From Bacteroidota bacterium (GTDB lineage: Bacteria; Bacteroidota; Bacteroidia; Bacteroidales; ML635J-15): a stretch of DNA of 64,000 bases. The DNA lies in contig JAKQEK010000347.1 of NCBI GenBank assembly GCA_029558535.1, positions 1-64,000 of the forward strand, written 5' to 3'. The position numbers and the translations under genes are program-made. The notes below the pieces were generated by a model that worked only from the letters and a program-made list of their open reading frames with translations, did no database searches and was not told the DNA's origin. Positions 20,781 to 30,865 of the stretch are shown here, piece by piece (the first letter of the stretch is position 1; each line of letters starts with the position of its first letter).

Positions 20781-21926
20781 ATGAAATGTTTTAAACTTAC
20801 TTTTACGCTGTTAATCATATTATCTCATGTGAGCTATGGACAATATAAAACTATCAGATACAATCAACCGACAGCAGATACAAGTGCGATAATTTTTGCA
20901 GATACTACTTTAAATTTTGTCACAGATTCGTTTGTGCAAGATTTAGGTTTTGTCCCCCAAACATATGCAAAAATGACAAAGTACTTCAAATATATCGGTA
21001 AAGAAGACATTTTCATTGTTAAGTCATGGACAGGGGATCCTCACTTTATTTATGAATATCCGAGCGAGGTGCTTATTCCGGGGAAAATATATTCTTTTGA
21101 GATTTACTTCACCCAGATTGAAAGACAGGGGCGTTTCAACAAAGCAATGGGTTTTAGGTTATCAAATGACAGTACAATAGTCTTTCGATTTAAAGGAACT
21201 GTTATTCCAGACAATAAGAAAGATTTTCAGTACTTTGGTGATTATTCCGAAGGTTATGCACCTGCAATGTATTATGATAATTGGCTTTTTGTTGATGCCA
21301 GCCTAACTAAAATAATAGATACAAATTACGATTGCATCATGTACAATAACGAGTTGAGCGGAGAAAACTACATTTATGGTTTTTCTGAAGGACTTGCACC
21401 TGTAAAAAACTCTGATGGTAAAATTGGTTTTATTGATAAAACAGGTAAGCTCGTTATTGATTTTCTCTATTCCGATACGGGTGGTTTTTCGTATGGGATT
21501 GCACCTGTATGTGTTCATCCCGATTGTGATAATGCTTGCTGGGGCTATATAAACAAAAATTCGGAATGGGTTTTTGAACCGCAGTTTTGGTCAGCATTAC
21601 CTATAAATTATGGAATGGCCGGAGTTCAAATAAACGGAAAATATGGTTTTATCGATTGCAATGGAGAACTCGCCATACCTTTAATATTTACTGCAATCGG
21701 AAGATTTAGCGATGGACTTTGTTTTGTCAGTATGTCAGAAAACCAAGCAGATTTTTTCGTAATCAATAAATTTGGCGAAACTATTATAGATGGTCCTTTT
21801 GATAATTATTTACAGGAATTCAGAAATGGTAAGGCTATTGTAAGCAAAAAAGGAGAATGCCTTGAAATAGATAAATCAGGACAAGTATTGCGAAAATTGA
21901 ATAACAGCTTTTGCGAAGAAGAATAA
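20781..21926 (+). CDS. Secreted WG-repeat protein
   Basis: The protein starts at the ATG at 20781 (381 residues) and has a signal peptide (LIILSHVSYGQ). The first half carries a beta-sandwich-like region. The second half contains about five WG-type repeats (GFIDKTGKLVIDF, GFIDCNGELAIPL and similar). WG repeats occur widely in Bacteroidota proteins of unknown role. It lies 2 bp after the preceding barrel-like gene, so the two may form a surface pair. Confidence 0.75.
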   Translation: MKCFKLTFTLLIILSHVSYGQYKTIRYNQPTADTSAIIFADTTLNFVTDSFVQDLGFVPQTYAKMTKYFKYIGKEDIFIVKSWTGDPHFIYEYPSEVLIPGKIYSFEIYFTQIERQGRFNKAMGFRLSNDSTIVFRFKGTVIPDNKKDFQYFGDYSEGYAPAMYYDNWLFVDASLTKIIDTNYDCIMYNNELSGENYIYGFSEGLAPVKNSDGKIGFIDKTGKLVIDFLYSDTGGFSYGIAPVCVHPDCDNACWGYINKNSEWVFEPQFWSALPINYGMAGVQINGKYGFIDCNGELAIPLIFTAIGRFSDGLCFVSMSENQADFFVINKFGETIIDGPFDNYLQEFRNGKAIVSKKGECLEIDKSGQVLRKLNNSFCEEE

Positions 21927-21954
21927 ACTATTTTTAAAGGAAAGCCATTTAATC

Positions 21955-24084
21955 TTATTGTTCCACTTCCTTCATACTTAGTTGAATTCTTTTTCTGGCA
22001 ATATCCACTTCAGTTATTTTAACTTTTACATGTTGGTGAAGTTTTAGTACTTCATTGGGATTTGAAATAAACCTGTCGGTTATTTGCGAAATATGGACTA
22101 GCCCGTTTTCTTTTATACCGACATCAACAAATGCTCCAAAATTAGTAATATTGGTAATTATTCCTGGCAATACCATTCCAATTTGCAAGTCTTCAATTTT
22201 ATAAATTGATTTATCAAATTCCATGATTTTAATTCCCTTACGAGGGTCGCGTCCCGGTTTTTCGAGTTCTTTTATTATATCTTCGAGACTTGGCAAACCT
22301 ATATCCTTTGTGATATATTTCGACAAATCAATATTCTTAAGTAAGCCTGGTTCGGCAATTAAATCAGAAATACTTTTTTTCATATCTTTTGCCATTTTTT
22401 CGACAATAAAATATGATTCGGGATGTACTGCTGTATTGTCAAGAGGATTTGGCGCATCTGGGATACGCAAAAAACCAGCACACTGTTCAAATGCTTTATC
22501 TCCCAAACGGGGCACTTTAGTCAGCTCTTTTCGTTGTTTAAAAGCTCCGTTTTCTTTACGAAAATCAACAATATTCTGAGCCAGAACAGGTCCGAGTCCA
22601 GAAACATAAGTCAAAAGATGCTTGCTTGCAGTGTTTAGGTTCACTCCTACACTATTTACAGCAGATTCTACTACACGGTCGAGACTTTCTTTAAGTAATT
22701 TCTGATCTACATCATGCTGGTACTGTCCTACTCCTATTGATTTAGGGTCAATTTTTACTAACTCTGCCAGAGGATCCATTAATCTGCGGGCAATCGAAAC
22801 AGCTCCGCGAACTGTAACATCGTATTGCGGGAATTCTTCTCTGGCGACCGAAGAAGCTGAATATACAGAAGCTCCGTCTTCACTTACAACATAAACTCTT
22901 ATCTCTCTGTCAAATGATATTCTCTTAACAAAACTTTCGGTTTCACGACTTGCTGTACCATTACCTATTGCGATTGCATCAATTTTATGGCTGCTTACCA
23001 ATGAACTGATTTTTTTCATCGCAATAGCAGTTTCCTCTTGAGGCTTGTGCGGATAAATCGTTTCGTTATGCAAAAGATTTCCCTGCTCATCAATACAAAC
23101 AACTTTACAGCCTGTACGATAACCGGGATCTATTCCAAGGACACGCTTTTTTCCAAGCGGAGGTGCCAGAAGAAGTTGTTTTAAATTTGTTGCAAATACA
23201 TCAATTGCCGAAATATCCGCTTTCTGTTTACTATCAGAGGCAAATTCTGTTTCTATGCTAGGTTTAAGCAACCTCGAATACGAATCTTCCAATGCTTTTA
23301 ATACTAAAGTTGAGCAATTTGTCTGTCCTTTAATAAAAAGGTATTTCAGCAATTTATGAGCCTTTTCTTCGCTTGGCGAGATATCTACTCTTAAAAAGCC
23401 CTCTTTATCACCTCTTCGTATGGCAAGTATTCTGTGAGATGGACAAACCGATAATTTTTGTGAGAATTCGAAATAATCACGATATTTTTCTGCCTCTTCA
23501 ATTTTTGATTTAACAACTTTAGAACTTATAACAGCATCTTCTGCAAACAAATTCCTTATTCGTTCCCTAGCTTGCTTATTCTCGCTTATTTGTTCGGCAA
23601 TAATGTCACAAGCTCCATCAAGTGCTTCTTCTATAGTTTTTACGTTTTCGTTTAAAAACCCAGCAGCAATTTTATCAATGTCTATATTTTGCTGTTTGTA
23701 AATAATATCTGCAAGTGGTTCAAGACCTTTTTCTTTAGCAACTGATGCTCTTGTTTTTCTTTTTGGTTTATATGGTAGGTAAATATCCTCCAGTTCGTTC
23801 GAATCCCAACTTGCTTCGATTTGCTCTCTCAATTCCTTGCTTAACAATCCTTGCTTTTCGATTGTTGCAAGAATACTTTGCTTTCGTTCCGATAGTTCAG
23901 TATAGTATAAATGCTGTTTTTGTATTTTCTCAATTTCAACTTCGTCAAGACCTCCGGTACGTTCTTTACGATATCTCGAAATAAATGGAATGGTTGATCC
24001 GGAAGTTAAAAGCTCAACTGTATTTGATACTTGTTTTGGTGCTATTCCTGTCGAATTTACTACTAATTCAATAATTTTGTCCAT
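21955..24084 (-). CDS. tex: Tex-like S1 RNA-binding transcription accessory protein
   Basis: This 709-residue protein has the full Tex layout: N-terminal helical region, YqgF/RNase H-like domain (LGIDPGYRTGCKVVCID), helix-hairpin-helix segment (LTYVSGLGPVLAQNIVDFR) and a C-terminal S1 domain (GAFVDVGIKENGLVHISQI). Tex is a conserved cytoplasmic protein related to Spt6 and acts with RNA polymerase. The length and domain order match the family. It converges on the WG-repeat gene. Confidence 0.95.
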   Translation of the reverse strand: MDKIIELVVNSTGIAPKQVSNTVELLTSGSTIPFISRYRKERTGGLDEVEIEKIQKQHLYYTELSERKQSILATIEKQGLLSKELREQIEASWDSNELEDIYLPYKPKRKTRASVAKEKGLEPLADIIYKQQNIDIDKIAAGFLNENVKTIEEALDGACDIIAEQISENKQARERIRNLFAEDAVISSKVVKSKIEEAEKYRDYFEFSQKLSVCPSHRILAIRRGDKEGFLRVDISPSEEKAHKLLKYLFIKGQTNCSTLVLKALEDSYSRLLKPSIETEFASDSKQKADISAIDVFATNLKQLLLAPPLGKKRVLGIDPGYRTGCKVVCIDEQGNLLHNETIYPHKPQEETAIAMKKISSLVSSHKIDAIAIGNGTASRETESFVKRISFDREIRVYVVSEDGASVYSASSVAREEFPQYDVTVRGAVSIARRLMDPLAELVKIDPKSIGVGQYQHDVDQKLLKESLDRVVESAVNSVGVNLNTASKHLLTYVSGLGPVLAQNIVDFRKENGAFKQRKELTKVPRLGDKAFEQCAGFLRIPDAPNPLDNTAVHPESYFIVEKMAKDMKKSISDLIAEPGLLKNIDLSKYITKDIGLPSLEDIIKELEKPGRDPRKGIKIMEFDKSIYKIEDLQIGMVLPGIITNITNFGAFVDVGIKENGLVHISQITDRFISNPNEVLKLHQHVKVKITEVDIARKRIQLSMKEVEQ

Positions 24085-24209
24085 AAAATTTATCTATTCT
24101 AAATTAACTTTTTTTTGTAGTAGATATTTTTGATTTTCTTCCAATACTTAGTTTAAAAAGGAGAAGGCTAAGGCAAAAGCAAAAGGAACTTTATATCTGC
24201 TATTTTCTT

Positions 24210-25067
24210 TCATTTTTTTGATGCTAAAATTTTCATTAATATTTCTGCCTCTATTTCCATTTTTGAGAACCCAAATAGTTTTTTACCTAAATCTTTTAAA
24301 GATGCTCCAATATGATAAACATGTTTTCTGTCAATAATCAAAAACCGGTCGTGAGCATTTTTATAAACTTTGATTTCAATAGGTTGATATTGCTTGTTGT
24401 GTTTTTCAAGGTCGGTTTTAAGTGCTGATGTTAAATTTGCTGTGTAGATTTCCGCTGCCACGCCATCTTTTCTTTTGAGAAACAGATTGAGTACCGATTC
24501 ATCAACGTAATTATCAATTAGAATTAATGATTTTTCAGCCGATTTAACGAGTTCGGATACAAACACCCAGGCATCGAAAATTTGTCCATTGAAAAATATG
24601 CCTTCGTTGGGCGGTAAACTTGTTTTAACTTGGAAGTCTATTTCATCCACTCTTTTTGTCAAGGAATAGATATTCTCCTCCATTCGATTTATTCTGTTAT
24701 TTACGGTGTAACCTTTTAGTAGATAATCTTTTAGCACACGTGTTGCCCAAATGCGAAATTGTGTGCCTTGTTTTGAATTAACCCTATATCCAACAGACAG
24801 AATAGCATCTAAATTATAAAAATCAATTTCTCTTTTAATTATTCGTCCAGCTTCATTTTGAACTGTTGCATTTTTTGCAACAGTTGAGTCGTAATCAAGT
24901 TCACCACTCTTGAAAATGTTCCGCAAATGCCTCGAAATGACAGACTTATCTCTATCAAAAAGTTGTGCAATCTGATTAAGAGAAAGCCACACAGTTTCAT
25001 CTTCAAGCATTACTTCTATATGCTCAGAAAGCTCATTAGGTCTATATAAAACAATTTCATTCTTCAT
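24210..25067 (-). CDS. RhuM-family DNA-binding protein
   Basis: Starting at the ATG at 25067, the protein has 285 residues. The N-terminal part (VWLSLNQIAQLFDRDKSVISRHLRNIF) is a helix-turn-helix of the RhuM/virulence type, followed by the core with YNLDAILSVGYRVNSKQGTQFRIWA. The C-terminal 120 residues contain ILIDNYVDE and NAHDRFLIIDRKHVYHIGAS, which resemble a phospholipase-D-like half-site (H, D, and a G-S turn). RhuM genes often occur as isolated cargo near mobile or defence elements. The function is unproven. Confidence 0.75.
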   Translation of the reverse strand: MKNEIVLYRPNELSEHIEVMLEDETVWLSLNQIAQLFDRDKSVISRHLRNIFKSGELDYDSTVAKNATVQNEAGRIIKREIDFYNLDAILSVGYRVNSKQGTQFRIWATRVLKDYLLKGYTVNNRINRMEENIYSLTKRVDEIDFQVKTSLPPNEGIFFNGQIFDAWVFVSELVKSAEKSLILIDNYVDESVLNLFLKRKDGVAAEIYTANLTSALKTDLEKHNKQYQPIEIKVYKNAHDRFLIIDRKHVYHIGASLKDLGKKLFGFSKMEIEAEILMKILASKK

Positions 25068-25452
25068 TATCAAATGCTAAGTTTATCAATTTACAAATAG
25101 TTAGCAGAAATGAATTTTAAAAATAATAAAATTATGTTTAACTTTTGTAAAATTCCCGAATTTTTCCAAACGAAATATCAATTTAAGAAAAGTTAAAAAC
25201 ATTTTCGCAAAACTATTTAAGCGATGTGCGGTTGAGTAAGCAATAAGACCATTTATAAGATCATTGCTTGTGTCGCCGACATTTACCTTTTATTGCAGAC
25301 CATACAGAGTTTTATTTCTTGTCTTTTAACTTTTGTTGTTTGAATCTTTTATCCGTTACTTAACCGTTAATAAACGACTACGCCACATAAAAAACTGATT
25401 AGCAACAATATAGACGGTAGTCTTGCGATTTAAAATTTAATTATAATCCACT
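25068..25452. other. Gene-free interval with inverted repeats
   Basis: About 385 bp without a gene. An imperfect long inverted repeat links CGGTTGAGTAA (25229-25239) with TTACTTAACCG (25356-25366), 10 of 11 pairing. A 7-bp inverted repeat AAGCAAT/ATTGCTT lies at 25238-25269. These may be a decayed mobile-element end. I see no RNA gene. Confidence 0.35.
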
Positions 25453-27741
25453 TCATCTGCCGAATTTTTCCCAGATTTTTTTATCAATAGCATAAACACA
25501 AACCTGCTTTGCTCCTATTTCTGTGTAATCAAATGATCTGATAAGATTATTTACAAGTCGAGTAACATCACTTTTTAGTCTTTCGGGATAATTCTTAAAC
25601 GAAGCTGTTCCAAAATCCATTATCGCCCTTCTAAAATTATCACTTTCGATATATGGAGCAAGAGCATTTTCTTTAATACTGCGAGTATATTTATCTAAAA
25701 GCTTTAAAAATTGTTGAGTCTGTTCTATTTTAACGCCTTTAAGTTTAATTTCACTTGCCAAAGTGTGTGTTATAAATTCCTTTAGCATATCCTGACGAAA
25801 TTCGGCTCTTTTAACAGAATCTGAATCAATACCCAGAACAGTGGCTTCGAAGTTTTTATAAAGATCCTCAGTAATTTCTATTTTTTCGTTTGTATAAAAA
25901 TTTATTTCAGTGACGCCCGCATCATAGTTTAGTGCAAATAAATAATCTAAAATTTCTTTCACTATTTGTTTTTTACTAAAATAGTAAATAGATTCTTTTA
26001 TTTGTTGCAGCACTTCGTAATCGTATAGATTTTCCAATGAGTCTATAAATCCTGATGGTATTTTTGACAATAACTCTGCATCATCTTTAAAATAATTTAT
26101 TACATCAAGCATAGTTATGAGGTTGTCTGAATCAGAGAATCGTGAAATAAGACAATTGAAAATATTAATAGAATTTCTGCCACTAATACCACTAACACCT
26201 TCTGATTCTGATTCGGCAAGTAGTGATTTGCGAACCGATTTTGTAAACTTCTTAACATCTTCTTCGCTTAACCAATCGGGGACAATTCCTTTATACAACT
26301 GCATCTTTAAAAGAAGAAAGCTCTCATCATTATATTGACGATATTTATTTATATCTTTTAGCCAATTTCTTATAACAGTAGAATCTGTTTTCATTCTTGA
26401 AGAAATAATAATCTTGGCAAAATTTTGCAAAACACGAGGTAAAAACAATTCTTCAACTTGATCAAATTTGTTTTTATAAACATTTACTTCTGCCTCAAAA
26501 TCAAGTATATATGGGATATTAACGTGTAAAATCCTATCCTGAAAAGACTTAACATTTTCGTAATTCTTTTTATCTTCAGGATTAACCAAACCAAGAAAAA
26601 TTGATTTGATATTTTCTTCAACATGTTCTACTTTATGGATTCCATCAGAAATAATACCGTGAAGATCGGTTAAACGTCTAACATTATTTTCCTTAATGTC
26701 CATTAAAGCATAAACACCATTATTTGTGTACGCTAGATTGGAAAATATATACCTGATATCTTCGTTTTGAAAAGTTGTATTTATAAGTTTTTGAACAGTA
26801 ACATCCGTAATTGGTTTCATAAACAACTCGTCACCGGGGTTAAATACAGAAATACCTTTACCGAACTGTCTTTTAAATGTCATACGTTTAGCATAAATGG
26901 TTTTTAGTACCATCATCGGATCTCCATATTCGTCCATCAAAGTATGAAAAATCGAATTGCATATATGACATGGATTTTCTTTATAAATCCAGTAATATTC
27001 TTTGGAATTGAGAATTTTATCTCTCACCTTGTCATCTTCAATCAAATCTTCAATTAACTTAATTCTGTATTTTTTTGGAATTTGTAAAATCGGATGATCG
27101 TTACAAGGACAAGATATTTCAATAAAATTTCCGCTCTGACCAGACAGAGCATTTTCGTCTTGTTCGTCTGAACCATAAATTAAAATATTTGTAATAGCCG
27201 ATTTCTTCTTAAGAGTATTAAGATTTATTCTCCAATATGTTTTGTACATAACGCCTTCAGGCAGGTTGGAAAAATTTTCAAGTTTATTTAAAAGATTGTT
27301 TAAAAATGTTGATTTACCGCTACCCGGAGGTCCTTCGAAAAGTATAATTTTATTGTTTTGCAGACCACTTCCAAAACTATTTACCAGATTCATAAACCTA
27401 TTTGCAAACAATCTGTCAGCAAAAAATGGATCATCGCAGCTTTCTACAAAAAGTTTATTGAAATTATAATCAACAAAACCAACCGAGTCATCAGTAAGTT
27501 TATAATCATCCTGTCCTTCAGGAACATAGAAATGAATCATGTCGTGGAAAAACTTGAAAATATCTCTAAAAACAAGTTCAGGTTTACGCGAAGCTAAATA
27601 AAGAAAATCGTCAAAGTTAATCTTATCATAAAGATCATTAATTTTCAATTCCTGTGACAAATTCTTTAAAGTCTTTTCAAGTTTTGCTGCTTTTTCGTGT
27701 AAATCGTCAGCAGAATTTTTATTTTTATTTTTATCAGACAT
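25453..27741 (-). CDS. PrkA-like AAA ATPase, second copy in the operon
   Basis: This 762-residue protein has a P-loop (GPPGSGKSTFLNN, about residues 132-144) and the insertion with ISCPCNDHPIL and KENPCHICNSIFHTLMDEYGDP that is typical of PrkA/YeaG-type proteins. The cysteines could bind a metal. The N-terminus is lysine-rich. It is longer than YeaG (about 644 residues) and diverges in the C-terminal half. Its start lies 3 bp after the SpoVR-like gene, so it is the last gene of a four-gene operon. It probably acts with the other PrkA in a stress-induced complex; this is inference. Confidence 0.8.
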   Translation of the reverse strand: MSDKNKNKNSADDLHEKAAKLEKTLKNLSQELKINDLYDKINFDDFLYLASRKPELVFRDIFKFFHDMIHFYVPEGQDDYKLTDDSVGFVDYNFNKLFVESCDDPFFADRLFANRFMNLVNSFGSGLQNNKIILFEGPPGSGKSTFLNNLLNKLENFSNLPEGVMYKTYWRINLNTLKKKSAITNILIYGSDEQDENALSGQSGNFIEISCPCNDHPILQIPKKYRIKLIEDLIEDDKVRDKILNSKEYYWIYKENPCHICNSIFHTLMDEYGDPMMVLKTIYAKRMTFKRQFGKGISVFNPGDELFMKPITDVTVQKLINTTFQNEDIRYIFSNLAYTNNGVYALMDIKENNVRRLTDLHGIISDGIHKVEHVEENIKSIFLGLVNPEDKKNYENVKSFQDRILHVNIPYILDFEAEVNVYKNKFDQVEELFLPRVLQNFAKIIISSRMKTDSTVIRNWLKDINKYRQYNDESFLLLKMQLYKGIVPDWLSEEDVKKFTKSVRKSLLAESESEGVSGISGRNSINIFNCLISRFSDSDNLITMLDVINYFKDDAELLSKIPSGFIDSLENLYDYEVLQQIKESIYYFSKKQIVKEILDYLFALNYDAGVTEINFYTNEKIEITEDLYKNFEATVLGIDSDSVKRAEFRQDMLKEFITHTLASEIKLKGVKIEQTQQFLKLLDKYTRSIKENALAPYIESDNFRRAIMDFGTASFKNYPERLKSDVTRLVNNLIRSFDYTEIGAKQVCVYAIDKKIWEKFGR

Positions 27742-27744
27742 ATA

Positions 27745-29352
27745 CTACAGTTTAGTTTTGGTAACTTTCCTGTCTTTTACAGCATAAAGAACCTTATCGT
27801 AAACAAATTTTGTTTCATTTTCATCAGAATTTTCTTCATCTATCCTTATTTCGGTCGTTTCAAGAACCACCTGATCTCCCCACAAAAACTCAAGCCCTAT
27901 CAAAGTATCTGCAATGTATGGTTTATATAGTTGCTTACCTTCAAATTCATGAACCAAATATAAATTTTCATCATTGGTTTTATCATGATTGACCTTTATT
28001 ACAGGAGGATGATACATTGAATCAATCAGCATTTGCTTATAATCCTCGGCTTTGCGGCTTTTAATATAATACTGATACACTCCTCTTTCTTCATCAAGAC
28101 GTTTGCCGACAACGAAGAGATTGTATCGATCAACGAAGTCCTGACTGGTAAAGATATTGATAAAGTTAAAATCGGTAAAGTTCTTTCTTATTTCGAAAAT
28201 TGTTTGCATCCCATTACCAAGATTTCTATTAAAATCATTTCTCTTATCTCTATCGGTCAACTTTTGGAAATCATAATAAAACTTTCCTTTGTCAGCCATT
28301 TCTTCTATATGGTAAAACATCCTTAAACCTATTGCATAAGGATTTAATCCTACTCTACTAATTGAAGTTACTCCTGAATTGATTTTTGCATATTGAGTTT
28401 CGAATCCTTTTATTCTGTCATCGCTGATAAACAATTTATCGTGCCAATACGAAGCCCATCCTTCGTTCATTATTTTTGTACGCATCTGCGGGGCAAAGTA
28501 CAGAGAAGTTTCGCGAATTACAGCTACAACAGATTTCATCCATTGATTTTCTCTCTTATTAAGAAATGGAGAATACTCAGAAATGAATTCCATTATATCT
28601 ACTTCAGAATCCGGATAAACATTATAGCTTTCAAATAATGCGTCGAATTCAGGGAAACTAGATTTAATATCTGCAAAAAACAGTCTTTCAGCAGTATCTT
28701 TTTCCGATTCGATAAGTAAATTATATTTTTCAATGTATTTAATTACTTCGACTTCAGTAGCATTAACAACTTCAGGAAGGAAAACATTAATAAAGTATTC
28801 CATTTTATCTCCCGGTTCCTGTTCTTTAGTTAAATTCAATTTCGGAAGACTCTTAAAATATCCGGTTATGTTGTCAATACTTCTTGCAAATTCAATAATA
28901 TAATCAACCCAACGTCCGTATTTAGACCTGAATGATTCTATAAGTCGTTTATCTGCCAAGGCTTTTCCAACAAAGTCATCACTCCACGTATTTTGAAAAA
29001 GGATATTGTTTCTAAAGAAATCTATGTGTGCTATTACATGATAAAAAATCATAATATTCAACCAGTCGGGATTATTATCGTTGTAGAACGAAATAGGTGG
29101 TCTGGTATTAATAACAGTTTCGTATGGATTTGAAGGATACAATTTATATCTGCCGCTTTCCTTAAGTACTTCAACGTCATTTACCCAGTAATTGTAAAGA
29201 GTTGGTATCATTACTTTCGGAGATAGATTAATCATGTCGCGATTAGTAACAATATACTCAAGAGTTTCGTTTGGAACATCAAGACCAAAGCTGCGAGCCC
29301 TTTCCTTGCATCCTTCCATTATTTTTTTTGTATTTTGATCTATTAATTGCAT
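27745..29352 (-). CDS. SpoVR-family protein
   Basis: Starting at the ATG at 29352, the protein has 535 residues. It carries SpoVR/YcgB signatures: NDNNPDWLNIMIFYHVIAH, FFRNNILFQNTW and MNEGWASYWHDKLF, with conserved His, Asn and Trp clusters. SpoVR proteins are known from spore cortex formation in Bacillus and from stress regulons in non-sporeformers, usually together with PrkA and YeaH-type genes, as here. The biochemical role is unknown. Confidence 0.9.
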   Translation of the reverse strand: MQLIDQNTKKIMEGCKERARSFGLDVPNETLEYIVTNRDMINLSPKVMIPTLYNYWVNDVEVLKESGRYKLYPSNPYETVINTRPPISFYNDNNPDWLNIMIFYHVIAHIDFFRNNILFQNTWSDDFVGKALADKRLIESFRSKYGRWVDYIIEFARSIDNITGYFKSLPKLNLTKEQEPGDKMEYFINVFLPEVVNATEVEVIKYIEKYNLLIESEKDTAERLFFADIKSSFPEFDALFESYNVYPDSEVDIMEFISEYSPFLNKRENQWMKSVVAVIRETSLYFAPQMRTKIMNEGWASYWHDKLFISDDRIKGFETQYAKINSGVTSISRVGLNPYAIGLRMFYHIEEMADKGKFYYDFQKLTDRDKRNDFNRNLGNGMQTIFEIRKNFTDFNFINIFTSQDFVDRYNLFVVGKRLDEERGVYQYYIKSRKAEDYKQMLIDSMYHPPVIKVNHDKTNDENLYLVHEFEGKQLYKPYIADTLIGLEFLWGDQVVLETTEIRIDEENSDENETKFVYDKVLYAVKDRKVTKTKL

Positions 29353-29415
29353 ACCTGTAAATTTTTGCAAAAATTATAAATGTCTAAGCACTTTTCATGT
29401 TACAATTTTTACATT

Positions 29416-30786
29416 TTAACTTGTTAATTTTTTTATCCCTTCAATTATTCTTTCTTCCGTTCCTTGCGAAGCGGCAAATCCGTCCATTCTTATTAACTCG
29501 TGTTTTTCTTTTAGCAAACCTGAATTGTTAAAATACTTCTCTACTGTTGTTTCCCTATCTTCACTTCCCCATGAGTTTTTAGCAACAGTTATTCCCATTC
29601 TGCTGATATATGGTAAAAATCTGCGAACTGCTGTAATTGCTTTTTCGCCGTCTTCGTCCCAGTCATCACCGTCTGTACCATGAAAGATGTATATATTATT
29701 ATCGTGATGCAGATGTTCTTTTTCAATTATATCTGCAACCAACTCATAGGCAGGAAAAACATTTGTACCGCCTGCAACATTTGATTTATAATAAGTGTAG
29801 AAATCGGGAACTTCTTTGGCATCACTATCATGTAAAATAAATCGTACACTCACCTGATTCTGATATTGATACATCAGCCAACTATAAATAAACAAATGTT
29901 GCATGACAACAGCTTCGGTAGGTTCTCCCATCATTGACCCCGAATAATCGCGTACAAAAAACACAACTGCCTGAGCTTCAAAGTCTTTTTCTTTGGACAG
30001 TATTCTAAAAATCTGATCCTGCGGATTAATAATCAGTTTTTCTGGAGAGATTTCTTCGCCGGGAGTCAGTTTGTCGAGCATTATATTTGTTTCAATAATC
30101 CTCTTTATAGTTGCTTTCTTGTCGAGATACTGCCCAAAGCCACGATTTATATCAGTAAGGTCATATACATATTTGTTTGTTGAAAGCTTTTTTCCTTTAG
30201 GTTTAAGATTAGGGAGTTCAAATTTTTTGGTAATAACTTTCCCCAAATCAAAAGCATCTTCTATTAAATCATGATCGGAACCTTCCCCCTGACCAGCTCC
30301 CTGTCCTTCGCCTTCACCCTCCTGAGGTTCAGCCTGCTGTTCACCAAGCACTTCACCTTCTTCGCCATCACCACTTCCACCTGTATTTTCTTCTCCGTCT
30401 TCGGTTATACTGTCGTCATGATAGAACTTAGGCTCTGTTGTAGTTGGAACAACAACAATTTTTTCTTTGCTTCCTTTTATTGGTTTAATATATTTACCAA
30501 GTCTTATACGGCGAGGAAAACCATCTTCTTCGCGTTGTTTATCTTTTGCAAGCAATTCGTCAATCGTGAACAAATTAAGCTTAAAATCCTCCTTATTTAA
30601 TGAAATAAACAAATCTCTATCATTAACTTCATATAACCCGTTCACAATAAGATCATTTTTCCTTTTCTTTTTGATGGAACGGTGACGCAAAGTTTTAGAA
30701 AAGCTTAATTCTTTATTAATTAAATCCTGACAAGCCTGACTCAGTTTGCTCAAATCAATATTTTGCTTTAATGCTTTCTTTTTCAT
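29416..30786 (-). CDS. YeaH-like VWA-domain protein (DUF444)
   Basis: This 456-residue protein has a lysine-rich N-terminal region, a Gly/Glu-rich linker (GEGEGQGAGQGEG) and a C-terminal von Willebrand A-type domain. The metal site reads FVRDYSGSMMGEP (DxSxS), with FHGTDGDDWDEDGEKA further on. This is the DUF444/YeaH family, partner of the PrkA kinase in enterobacteria. It lies between prkA and spoVR in this operon. Confidence 0.92.
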   Translation of the reverse strand: MKKKALKQNIDLSKLSQACQDLINKELSFSKTLRHRSIKKKRKNDLIVNGLYEVNDRDLFISLNKEDFKLNLFTIDELLAKDKQREEDGFPRRIRLGKYIKPIKGSKEKIVVVPTTTEPKFYHDDSITEDGEENTGGSGDGEEGEVLGEQQAEPQEGEGEGQGAGQGEGSDHDLIEDAFDLGKVITKKFELPNLKPKGKKLSTNKYVYDLTDINRGFGQYLDKKATIKRIIETNIMLDKLTPGEEISPEKLIINPQDQIFRILSKEKDFEAQAVVFFVRDYSGSMMGEPTEAVVMQHLFIYSWLMYQYQNQVSVRFILHDSDAKEVPDFYTYYKSNVAGGTNVFPAYELVADIIEKEHLHHDNNIYIFHGTDGDDWDEDGEKAITAVRRFLPYISRMGITVAKNSWGSEDRETTVEKYFNNSGLLKEKHELIRMDGFAASQGTEERIIEGIKKLTS

Positions 30787-30865
30787 TTTTATTATTTAAT
30801 CTTAAATCTGAAAACTCATGCTTTGAAAAATGCCTCAAAACAAGGATTTACAACAGAAGCAAATA

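Noticed and set aside
23780-23820. TTCGAATCC tRNA-like T-loop sequence
   Set aside because: It lies inside the tex coding region and no acceptor or anticodon stem can be formed around it.
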